NCBI GenBank assembly: GCA_022496185.1
Contig: WTXG01000167.1
Location: 1-64,000 of the forward strand
Origin: Multifurca ochricompacta
Lineage: Eukaryota > Basidiomycota > Agaricomycetes > Russulales > Russulaceae
Reading direction: 5' to 3'
Length of the DNA: 64,000 nt
Below, one piece after another: positions 36,801-48,100 of this stretch (position 1 is the first letter of the stretch; each line of letters begins with the position of its first letter). The position numbers were made by a program, and so were the translations under genes. Below the pieces are notes generated by a model, which had not been told where the DNA came from, did no database searches, and was given only the letters and a program-made list of their open reading frames with translations.

Positions 36801-37941
36801 CGGACTGAGATCGTGAAAATCTTATCTGTAAAAGAGATCTGAGCCCCCTTCTGAGCAAGTGCACGCGTAGAAATGAAGCGCGTTGTAACGTCTGGTATGT
36901 GCAGCACGTTGCTTAGGGTGATCTCAGAACCTCTACTACCTGCAGTGGTCTTGAATACCACAGTCCCAACCCCAATTTGTCGCACATTCGAGTTATCTCC
37001 CAGGCGTACAATGCCAGCCGCCGGAGTATACTGAATGAAGTCAGACCGATTTGGGGTGATATGATGCGTTGCGCCGGAGTCCATCATCCAACGTGATCGC
37101 ACAGCCGAGTACAAGGAAACGCGGAGATCATCATTGTCATCGCCTATCTCTACGATAGACGCTGTCTGAACTGCTAAGTGCGCGTTAACGGCCTTGTTAC
37201 TGGCCTGCGCGGTCTCCGATCCCTTCTTCTCCTCCAGATCCTTTTTCTTCTTCCAGCACTCTACAGCCTTGTGCCCTTTCTTCTGACAGTAGAAACATTT
37301 GGTATTCTTCTTGTCATGTTTTTGTTTGATGGGCGCGGCTTTGTTGAGTGAGGCGGAACCACCGGATCGACGACCTTCCTCATTCAGAATCCGCTCTTGG
37401 ATAGTCTGAGGGGTAAGATCCTTTGGCGATCCGGATGCTAAAATGGTGGATGCGACGGCGGAGTACGATTCGGGTAGTGCCTTGATCAGGATGAAACTGA
37501 ACTGGAGATCTGAAATCTCCATCTCGTTGTTCTTGAGTGTGACGCGGGCATCATTGAGTTTCTGCAATTGCGGGAGCATGGGGGAGGACTCGTCCAGCGC
37601 GGTGCCGGTGAGGGCAGACCAAGTATTGAATGCGGACATAGACCGACTCCCCCATAGACGCGTTTGAGCTCGTCCCATTTAGCTTTACATGTGACAAACT
37701 TAGTGTCGTCTGCCACGGCTGTCCAGACATCCTTCTGAGCATAGAGCTCGAGGATTGCTAAGAGAACCCCTTCAGTAGCCTCCCAGTCAGCAGGAGGGCT
37801 AGCAGGCTTGTCTTCAAGCAGGTGGTTCCGGACGCCATTCAAACGGAACAGAGCCATCATACGCGCTGACCAGACTGGCCAGTTCGATCCATCTAGGATC
37901 TCGATTGCAGCAGAGGGTGGGAAAGTGAACGCAGGTGCCAT
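33886..37941 (-). CDS. Copia-1 Gag-Pol polyprotein
   Basis: On the minus strand from 37941 the order is: Gag with ILDGSNW; a zinc knuckle CFYCQKKGHKAVEC; protease MDSGATHH; integrase zinc region HRRMGH..CPGCELGKH; integrase core with HSDLAGP and HSDRGG; reverse transcriptase with LYVDDITILG; and RNase H with SRKQKTVAQSTT and HGDNKGAVD. That is the Copia order, integrase before reverse transcriptase. The frame changes three times, each in a G-run on the coding strand (at 37649-37653, 36299-36304 and 34599-34601). Each change is cured by one extra G, and the whole span plus three bases is exactly 1353 codons. Either the assembly under-calls these runs or the element has just been inactivated. 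Confidence 0.88.
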
Positions 37942-38305
37942 GGTGCGTGTAAGCGACGATTTCCAATCTGGGTAGAGGAGCTGTCAGACCCAGATCGTGA
38001 AGACCGATCAAGTCCCGATGTATCCAACTGTACGCTCTGAACCGCAAATGGTCCAGTCCCGATTAGGGATTGCTCACACGTGCTTCAGCGTCGCCACGCT
38101 CCATCGCACGGCTCGCGCGAAGCCCGGTGAGGGGCCCAGTCTACACCGATCCACTGGTTCCAGGGACCAGGGAATAGGACTACAAAAGAACAGAGGCTTG
38201 CCTTATCGGGAGATGCAAAAATGCGTGAATTACTGTGTAAGGAAGCTTGTGTATGAAATTCGATCTTCTTCTGGATTAATTCAGTTACGGCCAGGGCCCA
38301 TAACC

Positions 38306-38709
38306 TAAAGAACGCAGCCTGAGGTTAGATAATCCAAACTACCTAGAATGGTAGTTATAATTCAGTTGTGATGGTCAGAACTGTATATTAATTAGTCTTT
38401 ACCTAGAATGGTAGTTATAACTAGTGCGCGTTAGCTACATAGGTAAAGATAAGATAACAGAATACTCACTTCAGTTGTGATGGTCAGAACTGAAGTGAAC
38501 CGTACAGTGAGAGTGTCCTTAAATACTGTAAATGAGTGTGCTTATAGTAACCAAGACAATAAAGGATTGTGTCTAATCAAGTAAGGTATCAAAGTATTCA
38601 CAGGAAGGTGAAACACAGTCCGCGTGCTACTGCACAACACACAACTCGCTTGTTAGTACCACACACTTAGCGATTGATCCGACCTGGCCATATTGATCCA
38701 TTTCCGACA
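38306..38709 (-). repeat. Copia-1 5' LTR
   Basis: 404 bp, matching the 3' LTR base for base as far as checked by eye. It carries the promoter for minus-strand transcription. Confidence 0.9.
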
Positions 38710-38714
38710 GATTG

Positions 38715-39360
38715 ACCACTTGATCTGAACATATCCGCTACCTGGTAGCTAAGTCCCTCTACAGCCGGTGCCGGTTGTGTTGTGTTGTGTTTGTGTTTGT
38801 CATGCAGTCATGCAGGTGATGCCCATAGTTCAGGCACTCATTTTTGGCCGAGCGCTGTTCTTTCATTACATTACCTCAAGTTTTGCACATGGCTAGACAT
38901 GCACCTTTTCTATGTCTACTGGAAATTTAACCGCTACCTTACCTGAATAAGCAATACAGCTGCGCTCAGCTCAAGGTAAGCTAAGCCACATCACAGAGGG
39001 GTCCATTTATAGCAGTGCGACAAGCGGTTATACATGAGCACGAGCGCTTCGATCCTTTAATGGCCTTTCTGAAACTTTCTGAAACAGAGAATTCCATCGT
39101 GTTATCCAACCGCATGTGCCATTGCAGGCATGGTCTGTGATTGACTGAGAATCAGAATATTCCTGGCTAGGCACTGAGCACTATCTCCTTCGAACACATA
39201 TCGAGAAAACCCGGCGTCGTAAAATCTCCCGGCTTCGAAATCAGTTCTGCATGGCACTTGATTCACGAAATTAAAAAGCCCAATACCAACCTTCTCACAT
39301 CAGGGTCTCAGCCCAGTTCTTCGTACTTCAATTGCCGCCATTTTGATAGAAAAACCCACC
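38715..39360 (+). promoter_or_regulatory. 5' flank of TPS-4
   Basis: No gene is seen. A GT-rich patch (TGTTGTGTTGTGTTTGTG near 38776-38800) lies about 560 bp upstream of the start. No clear TATA box stands out. Confidence 0.35.
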
Positions 39361-40614
39361 ATGCCCACCAGGTACCATATTCCAAACACATTGGAGACTT
39401 GGAAATGGCCTCGTCAACTCAACCCGCACTACATCGACGTCAAGGAAGCTTCCTCAGCCTGGTTGAGAGGCTTCCAGGCCTTCAGTCCGAAAGCACAGGA
39501 CGCGTATGATCGTTGCGACTTCAGTATGACCCATCACATCCTTTTAAGAGCGAGCTGAACTCTTGCTAGGCCTTCTCGCATCCCTTGCATATCCCTATCA
39601 TAATAAAGGTATGCTTCTATTCAGACCGGAAGGTAAACTAAACTCACCGTTCGTGTGAAGAACGCTTGCGAACTGGTTGCGACTTGATGAACGTCTTCTT
39701 CGTGTTCGACGAGTATTCAGATGTCGCGAATGGGGATCAAGTTCAGGAAATGGCCAATATCGTTATGGATGCCCTCCGCAACCCACATACCCCTCGCCCT
39801 AAAGACGAATGGATAGGTGGCGAGGTCACCAGGCAGTAAGGCATTCTACAGAGAGAGAGAGGACACGTGCTGAAGGCATTGCCTAGATTTTGGGAGCTAG
39901 CGATCAAGACAGCTAGTCCTCCTTCACAGAAACGGTTCATAGAGACATATGGCGCTTACACACAGTCTGTTGTACAGCAGGCAGTAGATCGAATCAACAA
40001 GCATATTCCAACCATCCAGGAGTACCTCCAAGTGAGGCGAAATAACATTGGCACCACGCCATCTTTCGCAATGATCGAATTAGAAATGAACCTCCCCGAT
40101 GATGTCGTTCACCATCCTGCCATCGAAGAATTATCTGTTTTGGCCACTGACATAATTATTCTGGGAAATGTAGGTTACACCTGCTTACAATATGAATGTG
40201 TTGCCAAGGCTGACGCCCTCGTGGTTGACTTAGGACATAGTTTCATACAACGTAGAGCAGGCTCGTGGTGACGGCGATTACAACATAGTAACCATCGTGA
40301 TGCATGAGAACAAGGTTGACATTCACGGAGCCATGGATTGGCTTTATGAACACCACAAAGTGTTGGAAGGGAAGTTCATGGATATATACGAGAACAAGAT
40401 TCCGAGGTTCAGTGAGTTGGTGGACGAACAGCTGGGACAGTATGTGGATGGGCTGGGAAATTGGGTGCGAGCGAATGATCAATGGGCCTTCGAAAGCGAG
40501 CGATACTTTGGAAAGAAAGGACGAGAAATCCAGAGAACACGGTGGGTGACACTGTTGCCGAAGCAGGTATTAGAGGAGATCGGTCCGCAAGTTGTGGATG
40601 ACTCGAAGCTGTGA
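39361..40614 (+). CDS. Trans-sesquiterpene synthase TPS-4 (intact)
   Basis: It is a class I synthase expected to convert farnesyl diphosphate to a sesquiterpene. Exons 39361-39523, 39570-39608, 39661-39835, 39887-40169 and 40234-40614 sum to 347 codons (346 residues). The exon sizes (163, 39, 175, 283) and phases equal those of TPS-1. The motifs are [12 protein letters not shown] at the N-terminus, LLASLAYP in exon 2, FVFDEYSD in exon 3, the split [15 protein letters not shown] metal site, and the Arg-Tyr pair in SERYFGKKG. All residues needed for activity are visible. It is on the opposite strand to the other copies and clearly diverged from TPS-1 (for example [12 protein letters not shown] against [12 protein letters not shown]), so it is an older paralog with possibly a different product. 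Confidence 0.9.
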
Positions 40615-41329
40615 AGTTGGGCTGGTGGTTAATAGATTGGAAGGACCAAGTTCATGTGCCTTGTTTAGATAAGAATTGTATCATTGATTCCTGTGACCTT
40701 ATGCACCTTTTTTCGTGGATGTGGCTTTGGTAAAAGTTGGAAGATTACGTATGATAAGGCACGACATGAGTTACTGCCATCATTTCCTCCTAAACCGGGG
40801 ACCGGGAACCTGTGGACGCGATCCGCGTGGTATGATCACTCGATTTGATTTGACGGGGGTTCCATGCGTATACCCCAAGCACATGCACAGTCTGGTTTAA
40901 CCTTTGCGATTCAATCTAAGGTATTATTGCAGGCCCGTTAAGTCCTTCATTACACCCTTATTCAGAGTCGTCATGGGCTATTGTCGACTCTGAATAGCAT
41001 TGCACAAGAATCAATCCAGCTGAGGGAGACAGTTGGCAGGAAGGACACGCTCAGTCAAATGTCATCCATACCTGTGTGGTTATCCTAACACAGCGATAGC
41101 GCTCATTCATAGCTAACCACTTGGAGGCAGAGCAATGATGGCCCGGTGACAGAAACAGAGAACGCTCTCAGCTTGCATGTGCATACTTCGTAAGGGCTGA
41201 CAATCACAGCCGATTCCTTAGTCTACCCCCCCGAATGAGCAGTGCCGACCCGGCGAAGAAGTATACGCTGAACGGAGTCAATTTGAAAGCACTTCGTTGG
41301 ATAAATGAGATGGTTTGTGTAGATAATGC
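40615..41329. other. 3' flank of TPS-4, no further gene
   Basis: A short inverted pair TATTCAGAGTCG/CGACTCTGAATA (40957-41000) is visible downstream of the gene. Nothing else is recognised. Confidence 0.4.
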
Positions 41330-41612
41330 TGATGGCCTTTCTTATGGATGGAAAACTGAGACTGGGAGACTCTATGGTTCAATATCATTCAAGTTGACCC
41401 AAGCATGAGAACTTGTAACCCGTCCTGACTGTTTCGTTCTATACCGGGCAAAGTCAATACTCACTAGGAGAATTGCTTCCGATCTCTTATCGATAGTGAA
41501 TGGGATAGGCCTAAATCACCTGAAACCGACTCCTGGTGTACGAGTTCGTAGGAGTTTTGATACTTCCGAGAGGAGGAACAATCTGATATATGAAATTTGC
41601 AGCATTTGAAAT

Positions 41613-42114
41613 TAGTGATGTGCCTGGCCCGGCTCAAAGCCGGAAGCCGGGCCAAGCCGGGCCTGTTTGGGCCGGGCCAAGTCAGGCCGTTGTGACGGCC
41701 CAGCAAGGGCTTTGGCCCGGCTCAGAGAAACTAAAAGCCAAAGCCGCCGGCTCAGGCCGCGGCTTTCAACAGCACATACAAGTGCAATAGCAATCGTCAA
41801 AATCGGTAGAAATCTGATCACAAAGTGGTTGATTCGGGTCATGTGATCATGTTTATCGCGGCATTTCAAACTTTTTCTTTGATATAGCTTTGCAATACGT
41901 AACACACTAAGTCATATTTGGATTAGCTGAACTATAACTACTAGTTATATGTCATAAAATTTTCTCTGCCAAAAGCCGCGGCTTGGGCCAAGCCGGGCCA
42001 GGGCCAAGCCGTCTGTGGTGGCTTTGGCTCGGCCCAGACTTCAGGAAAGCCGGAGCCGCCTCAGGCCGAGCCAAAGCCGCGGCTTTTGGGCCAAGCCGGG
42101 CCGGAACATCACTA
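41613..42114. mobile_element. hAT-type MITE, 502 bp, GC-rich ends
   Basis: The inverted ends are TAGTGATGT and ACATCACTA, with an 8 bp duplication TTTGAAAT (41605-41612 and 42115-42122). Both ends carry GGCCCGGCTTGGCCC-type subterminal repeats. The empty site is seen in the inverted partner region near 20215. No transposase is encoded. Confidence 0.88.
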
Positions 42115-42216
42115 TTTGAAATAGGCCCAGGCAGCAATAGAAGCACACACGAATCACAGGGAAAGCGGGAGACATATCCCCAGGCCTTCCTGAATAAAAT
42201 GAATGGACCCTGCAAC

Positions 42217-42804
42217 TAGTGTTCGCCACGGGTAACCCGCGGGTAAAAACACATGGACCCGTACCCGTACCCATATGTACCCGGACCCTTACACCAAGGG
42301 TACGGGTTTGCCATACTACGGGTACGGGTACACCACGGGTCGTATACCTGCGGGTAAGGGTAGATATTTACATTTTAAGTCTGATAGCCTAGAATAACAC
42401 TGTACTACTTAAGCTATAATCCATTCATCATCTGGCCATTCTTCATTGTTTTTGGTATCAGGTTGAGATGCTGCATACTTTAAATCAGCAGTCTCTACAT
42501 AACTGGCCTTCATCCAAGCTCCCAAACATAGAAGAGCCTGAGTTGTATGCAATGGGACCACTGGGTCTGTATACAGTATCTACAATACATGTACTGTATA
42601 GTTTTTCTGTGGCTGGTGCAATGCCACATGCATTGCTGCCCTCATTGCCGCCCTTCCAATTTCAGCTTACCCGCTCTGGCGGGTAAGGGTTGGGTGTCTG
42701 CGGGTAGGGGTCACATGAGGGGTATGAAGATGTGACCCCGACCCGTACCCGCATGTACCCTGACCACATACCCGGCGGGTTGCACCTACCCGTAGCGAAC
42801 ACTA
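42217..42804. mobile_element. hAT-type MITE, 588 bp, GGGTAC-rich
   Basis: The inverted ends TAGTGTTCGC(C/T)ACGGG are flanked by CCTGCAAC (42209-42216 and 42805-42812). Many GGGTACGGGTA and ACCCGTACCC units crowd both ends. The interior is AT-rich and non-coding. It is distinct from the neighbouring 502 bp element but shares the TAGTG start. Confidence 0.88.
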
Positions 42805-44078
42805 CCTGCAACTGGCTGGGCTGTTGCGGCAATTTGCTTGTACTAATAAGAGTGAGTGGCGCCTGTAGCGACCGTGGTAGAGCCGTACACATAACACAAT
42901 CCTTCATTTATGTCGCAAAAAGGTAATGTCTAATGTCCTATTCTTCTTTATTTCGTCATGCTCTCTCTTGTAGTATAAAACGACTTACTCTCACTGTGTT
43001 TGTTTATCTCATTTAATAATAGCTTATCTGCTGTACAATTGTGAGACAGTGAGTAGGGTTCCACAGAAGAGGGAAGAGAGCAAGAGTAAAGGGACAAGGG
43101 TTTTTTAGTAGCCACTGATAAGCATCGAGTGTCGATAACGTCGATAATGTCGAATGTTTTTTTTTTTTTTTTTTTTTTTGAACTCGACTTTATTGACACG
43201 CTTGCAGGACTCAGCCCAATCGCGCGGCTACATCAGGATACAATGTAACTACTGTGAGAATGAACAGGAGATGCCGTGTCTACAGGGACATGCTAGGCGG
43301 AAAACTCTAAGAGAAAAACCTAAGGGAAATTGTATGTGGAGTGGCCGTCCGAGAAAGAGACCATTCAAAGTAAAAGAAAATCCTTACTAAGTCCAAGTCC
43401 AGAAGAGACCCCTCAAGGGGGCTCGCGGGGCCTGCGTGAGTGAATGGGCCTGAAGAAAGCCCTTGAGGCCTGGATAAACTCCAGGAGCTGGGTGACTCTG
43501 GCGCGATTATTGAAAATCTGCGGCCAGGTGAGCTCGTCAAACAGCGAGCCGGGGTCCATGTCGCATTCCGTCCGTGCTTGGGCGTGTAATGGACAGTCTA
43601 GTGCAATGTGTGCAAATGTCGCGGGGGTGACACCATCGCAGTGACAGAGGTGGTCAGCCTCCAGATGGGACTTGAAAAACCGTTCGTGGTACTCCGCAAT
43701 GAAGGCGTGGCCAGTAGCAAGCTGGAAGGCCATGGAGACCATGTGTCTGGTGAACGGGTTGTCTTTGCGTTTGATGGTAGCCGCTGTCCAAAGGGGATGG
43801 TTGCCACCAGTGGGAGGACCCTGGATGGAGATGCTGTAGGCCTTATGACTGGCCTGAGCCTCAGCGTCGAGGGATCGTGAACGGAGCCACTCTGCACGCC
43901 AGTTGTTGTAGGCGCGGAGGCGTGATAAGGCACGCCACTGGAGCGGAGAAGGGGGTTCATCGAGGTTGCCCGGGTTGTGCAGGTGACGAGCGCAGTCCGC
44001 AGCCTTGGGGGCGAGGGACGATGTGCGATAGCGAGGAGAGGGGGGGCACCACATGAAAGTGATGTCAAGGAGGGGATG

Positions 44079-44667
44079 TGTTACGACCAGGACCCAGTCC
44101 TCCACTTTTCTTTACCCTCCCCAACGCGAACCCTTCCCTTCCGCCCACCCTTCACTTCCTGATCACGTCCCCATCCTGGGACCCCTCACGTGCATTGCTT
44201 CCTTCCCCGTGACTGTCATTTGTACATATTTATGTGCTGCTTGTACTTACTTATGCTTTCCTTTGTTTCTTATCTCCTTATCTCTAAGACCAGACACTTA
44301 CTTAATTCCCTATCAGAAGCTCGGCTCTACGCCCTCCGCTTTCGTATATTTGGGCCCACATGACTCCGATATCTTATCATTAGATGCTCACTCGATTACG
44401 TATATAAGTCCGCTGTCACTACACTGTAGACTTCAGACTCGACTTATTGAATACATCAGTGTTTGTCTTCAGGACTCCCCCTTGAACCCTTTGACTCGAT
44501 CGTCTCAGTGCTTTCGGCACTTTCCGCTTAACATCGTCATTAGGCTGCAGCCCTTCTGACTTTGACTCATTCATTTCAACTCCAAGAAGTCCTATTGACC
44601 TCTTATCTGAACATACGTACGAAGCTGTCGCACAAGTCGTGCGGAACGTCTCACACCGGACGTAACA
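44079..44667 (+). repeat. Chromovirus 5' LTR
   Basis: 589 bp with a TATATAAG box at 44401-44408. Transcription would therefore begin near 44430. Confidence 0.92.
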
Positions 44668-44681
44668 TCAAGTCAAGTCTC
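44668..44681 (+). promoter_or_regulatory. Candidate primer-binding site
   Basis: TCAAGTCAAGTCTC follows the 5' LTR directly. Its 11-mer AAGTCAAGTCT (44670-44680) is complementary at 10 of 11 positions to AGACTCGACTT at 44435-44445, just after the predicted transcription start. That is the arrangement of self-priming Tf1/sushi-type elements. A tRNA primer is the alternative. Confidence 0.4.
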
Positions 44682-45151
44682 TCACAGTGGCTTCCAGCCG
44701 CAGTCAGACCCTCTTCGGGGAAGAACTTATCGAACGCAGAGACGAGAATAATCTTTCACAACAGGTACTTGGCTCTGCCGCCTGGAAAGACTTTGAGTCC
44801 GAGTTTGGATACTACGTCTATTACGACGGAAGATACCAACCAGTAGAATACGACGACGAAAAAAGAGTCTGGTATTGCATCTGATACTCGGACAGCCGAC
44901 ACTCTTGGGTCACTACAGGACCTGCCCCACCCGAATTTGGACTAGGCCCGTGGAGAGAAAATCCCCCGGCCATCGTCACGGACTCCGAACCAGAGGAGTA
45001 CGTAGAAGAACCCAGTGAAGAAGAAGCACCGGCATTAGCAGCGACTACGTTTCCGGTTGCACCCGCAGTTGTCACGTTCAGAGCCCCTGCTTTGACAACT
45101 CCCCAGATATCGATACAATCTACAGACACCATCACCCCATCTCATCCACTC

Positions 45152-48100
45152 ATGTCCACCATTGCCGCCCAACTCCCAGATCCCGCCCCACCAGCCCCTG
45201 TGGCACCACCACCAAACATCCCTCCCCCTTCCGGACGTCTGTCTGGAGTATTACCCCAGACATTTGCGGGGGATCGTTCACAAAGCAAGAAGTTCATGTT
45301 GGAGTTCACGACGTTCAAGAACTTCAACCATGACGTCCCACAGATTGTCAACCCGTTTCAACGGGCCAACCTGTTTCTCTCCCTGATCCGCGGGGATGCA
45401 GTGGATGATTGGACGATGGAGCAATTAGAGTGGCTCAACGAGCAGATTGAAAGCGGGCGTCGAACCACAAGCGAAGGTCTTTGGGAGACCATAGCACAGA
45501 GGTTCAAGGATGCCTTCACAGACGGGCAGGCCAAGCAGAAAGCAGCCCGGGAACTGAAGTCCCTCAGGATGGAGAAAGGGGAACTTGACGCATATGTCGC
45601 CAAGTTCAGAAGTCTAGCCAACAGAGCCGGCTATGACACTGACGAAGAGGCAACATTGGACCTCTTCTCACAGGGTTTGCCCAACCCTTTGGTCAAAAAC
45701 ATTATTCAATTTCACCATCCTCACGATTGGGACACTTGGGTAGATGCTGCTCGGAGGCAACAACAAGACTACCTCGACTTCCAGACGAGGTTTGGAGTTG
45801 AAACCAAAAAGGGGAAAACCCGAGACCAGTGGAAGGCAGCGTTCGGAGTAAAGCCCGCCCCACACGGCCAGAGGGATCCAAATGCTATGGATACCTCTGC
45901 AGATAGGGCCCGAGCTCGGGTAGCACTTATGGAAGACGAGCGGCAGACGTTAATGAAGGAAGGACGCTGCTTTCGTTGCAGAGCATTGGGACATATGTCC
46001 CGAGACTGTCCAAAGAAGGGGGTACGAGTCGCCGTTGCCACTGTGACGCCGGAACATCCCGTCCAGAACAACCCCCCGGTTGTGGACAAACGGTCAAAAG
46101 AAGAGAAGGCTCAAGATGTATGGGCCAACATGATGAAGGAAAGTGAAGAAGTGTGCGCCATACTTGTAGAAAAGGCGTTTGCGAAAAAGGATTTTTGTTA
46201 GGCTCAAACCCATCGGCCTGGGCACGAGCACTCCATGTTACCTCTGTGTATGCTAGTCGATTCAAGTCGTTAAAAATACCAGTCCATTTTGAAACTACAC
46301 AGAGGACGGCCGATCGAGACATTTTAGTGGACTCTGGAGCCACAGATAATTTCATTCACCCACGATTAATCAAAACAATGGGTCTGGGAAGGCTGGCACT
46401 TCCCCAGGAAAAGAACATTTGGAATATTGATGGAACGGCCAATCGTGCCGGAAAGATCACCCATTACACAGATCTGAAGGTCCAGGTTGGAGAAGTCACG
46501 AAGAACATTCGATTCCTAATCACGGATCTAGGAGACGAAGATCTCATTCTAGGGTACCCATGGCTCGCCGCATTCGAACCCAAGATCAACTGGGCTGATG
46601 CGACAATGGATAAAGACTCATATCCCACTGTCATCACGTCAATAGGCTATGACTATGCAGTCAGACATCCGACAATAAAAGTCATGAGCACAGGAGAGGA
46701 AGGCCCAGGTCGCTGTTATGTTACCAAAGCATCCGAGCTAGCCCAAAAGGCAGTACAAGGACAGACAGAGAAAACGTACAGCGATGTAGTGCCGAGTACT
46801 TATCATCGGCATTGGAAGGTGTTTTCTGAAGAAGAATCCCAGCGTTTTCCACCTTCCAGACCATGGGACCACGCCATCGACCTACTCCCTGATACGCCAA
46901 CAGCAATAGATTGCAAAATCTATCCGCTGTCCCAGTCCGAGCAGGTGGCATTAACGAAGTTCCTTGAAGAACACTTGGCAAAAGGATATATTCGCCCATC
47001 CAAGTCACAGTACGCCTCACCCTTCTTCTTCATCAAGAAGAAGGACGGCAAACTGCGACCAGTTCAAGATTATCGGCGAATCAATACGTACACTGTGAAA
47101 AATGCCTACCCCCTGCCACTCATCTCTGAGCTCATTGACACCATGAGGGATAAGTCCCTCTTCTCAAAGATGGACGTGCGCTGGGGTTACAACAATGTCA
47201 GAATCAAGGAAGGTGACCAGTGCAAGGCGGCGTTCAAAACGAATCAAGGGCTGTTCGAACCCAATGTTATGTTCTTTGGTCTCACGAACTCGCCGGCAAC
47301 GTTCCAGTCTATGATGAACCACATCTTCCGCGACCTCATTCTCACGGGGGAAGTAGTAGTCTACATGGATGACATCCTGGTAGCCACCTCAGATGACTTG
47401 GATCACCACCAAAGTCGCGTACATCAGGTGTTGGATATATTGCACGAACACGACCTCTATCTCAAACCCACCAAATGCTCCTTCGAGCAATGGAGCGTTG
47501 AGTATCTAGGAGTCATTTTGGAAGGAGGGCAAGTGCGCATGGATCCCGTTAAAGTACAGGGAATCCGGGAGTGGCCTGTGCCGACCTGTGTCAAGGATGT
47601 CCGATCGTTCATCGGATTCTGCAACTTCTACCGACGATTCGTCAAGGGGTTTTCAGGCATAGCACGACCGATGAACGACCTGCTGAAAAAGGACACACCA
47701 TGGCATTGGGATGCCGCACAGCAACAGGCATTTGAACAGATTAGGGACCTCGTCGGCTCAGAACCAGTACTTATCCAGCCAGATTTAAGCCACCCCTTTG
47801 AAGTAGAAGTGGACGCCTCACACTTCGCGAACGGAGCAGTGTTATACCAGAGAGATGCCACACAAGTACTTCACCCAGTGGCGTACTACTCCGAAACCTT
47901 TTCCCCCGCCGAGAGAAACTACGACATCTGGGACAGGGAGCTTTTAGCCATAGTCAAAGCGTTATGACACTGGCGACCATACCTGGCAGGAACCCCTCAC
48001 AAAACTGTCATCCACACTGATCATTCCAACCTCCTATACTGGAAAGAACCCCATAAAATCAGTCGACGTGTGGCACGAGAGGTCTTGGAACTGGAGGAAT

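Larger units (their letters stand above)
33455..38709 (-). mobile_element. Complete Copia retrotransposon (Copia-1)
   Basis: Two 404 bp LTRs, identical as far as I can compare by eye, bound a Gag-Pol region on the minus strand. The 5 bp duplication GATTG lies at 33450-33454 and 38710-38714. A purine tract (CACGGGGGGA, minus strand) directly precedes the 3' LTR at 33859. GGTTATGGGCCCTGG directly follows the 5' LTR (below 38306) and is the primer-site region. The LTR identity points to a recent insertion. Confidence 0.92.
41330..43156. repeat. Inverted repeat arm R2 (partner at 19690-21040)
   Basis: Once its two hAT-type insertions are removed, this is the reverse complement of 19690-21040, including the LTR-like edge TGTACAATTG near 43033. 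It ends where the LINE poly(T) begins at 43157. Confidence 0.7.

Noticed and set aside
42217..42804. GGGTACGGGTA repeats as an internal telomere-like tract
   Set aside because: The units sit at the two ends of an element with inverted repeats and an 8 bp duplication, so they are subterminal transposon repeats.
43157..43178. T-run at 43157 as a transcription terminator
   Set aside because: It is the poly(A) tail of the minus-strand LINE, as shown by the shared 3' end with other LINE copies.
43413..44105. Independent protein gene of about 230 codons on the minus strand
   Set aside because: It is the C-terminal part of LINE ORF2, which reads on in frame across the chromovirus target site at 51574.
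44687..44884. Separate small gene upstream of chromovirus gag
   Set aside because: It is in the same frame as gag, has no ATG, and is better seen as leader or an N-terminal extension cut off by a TGA.
47965..47967. Recoding of TGA as a sense codon in the transposons
   Set aside because: Host genes such as the DUF6593-like gene (stop at 8676-8678) end in TGA, and mutation of CGA explains the pol stop more simply.
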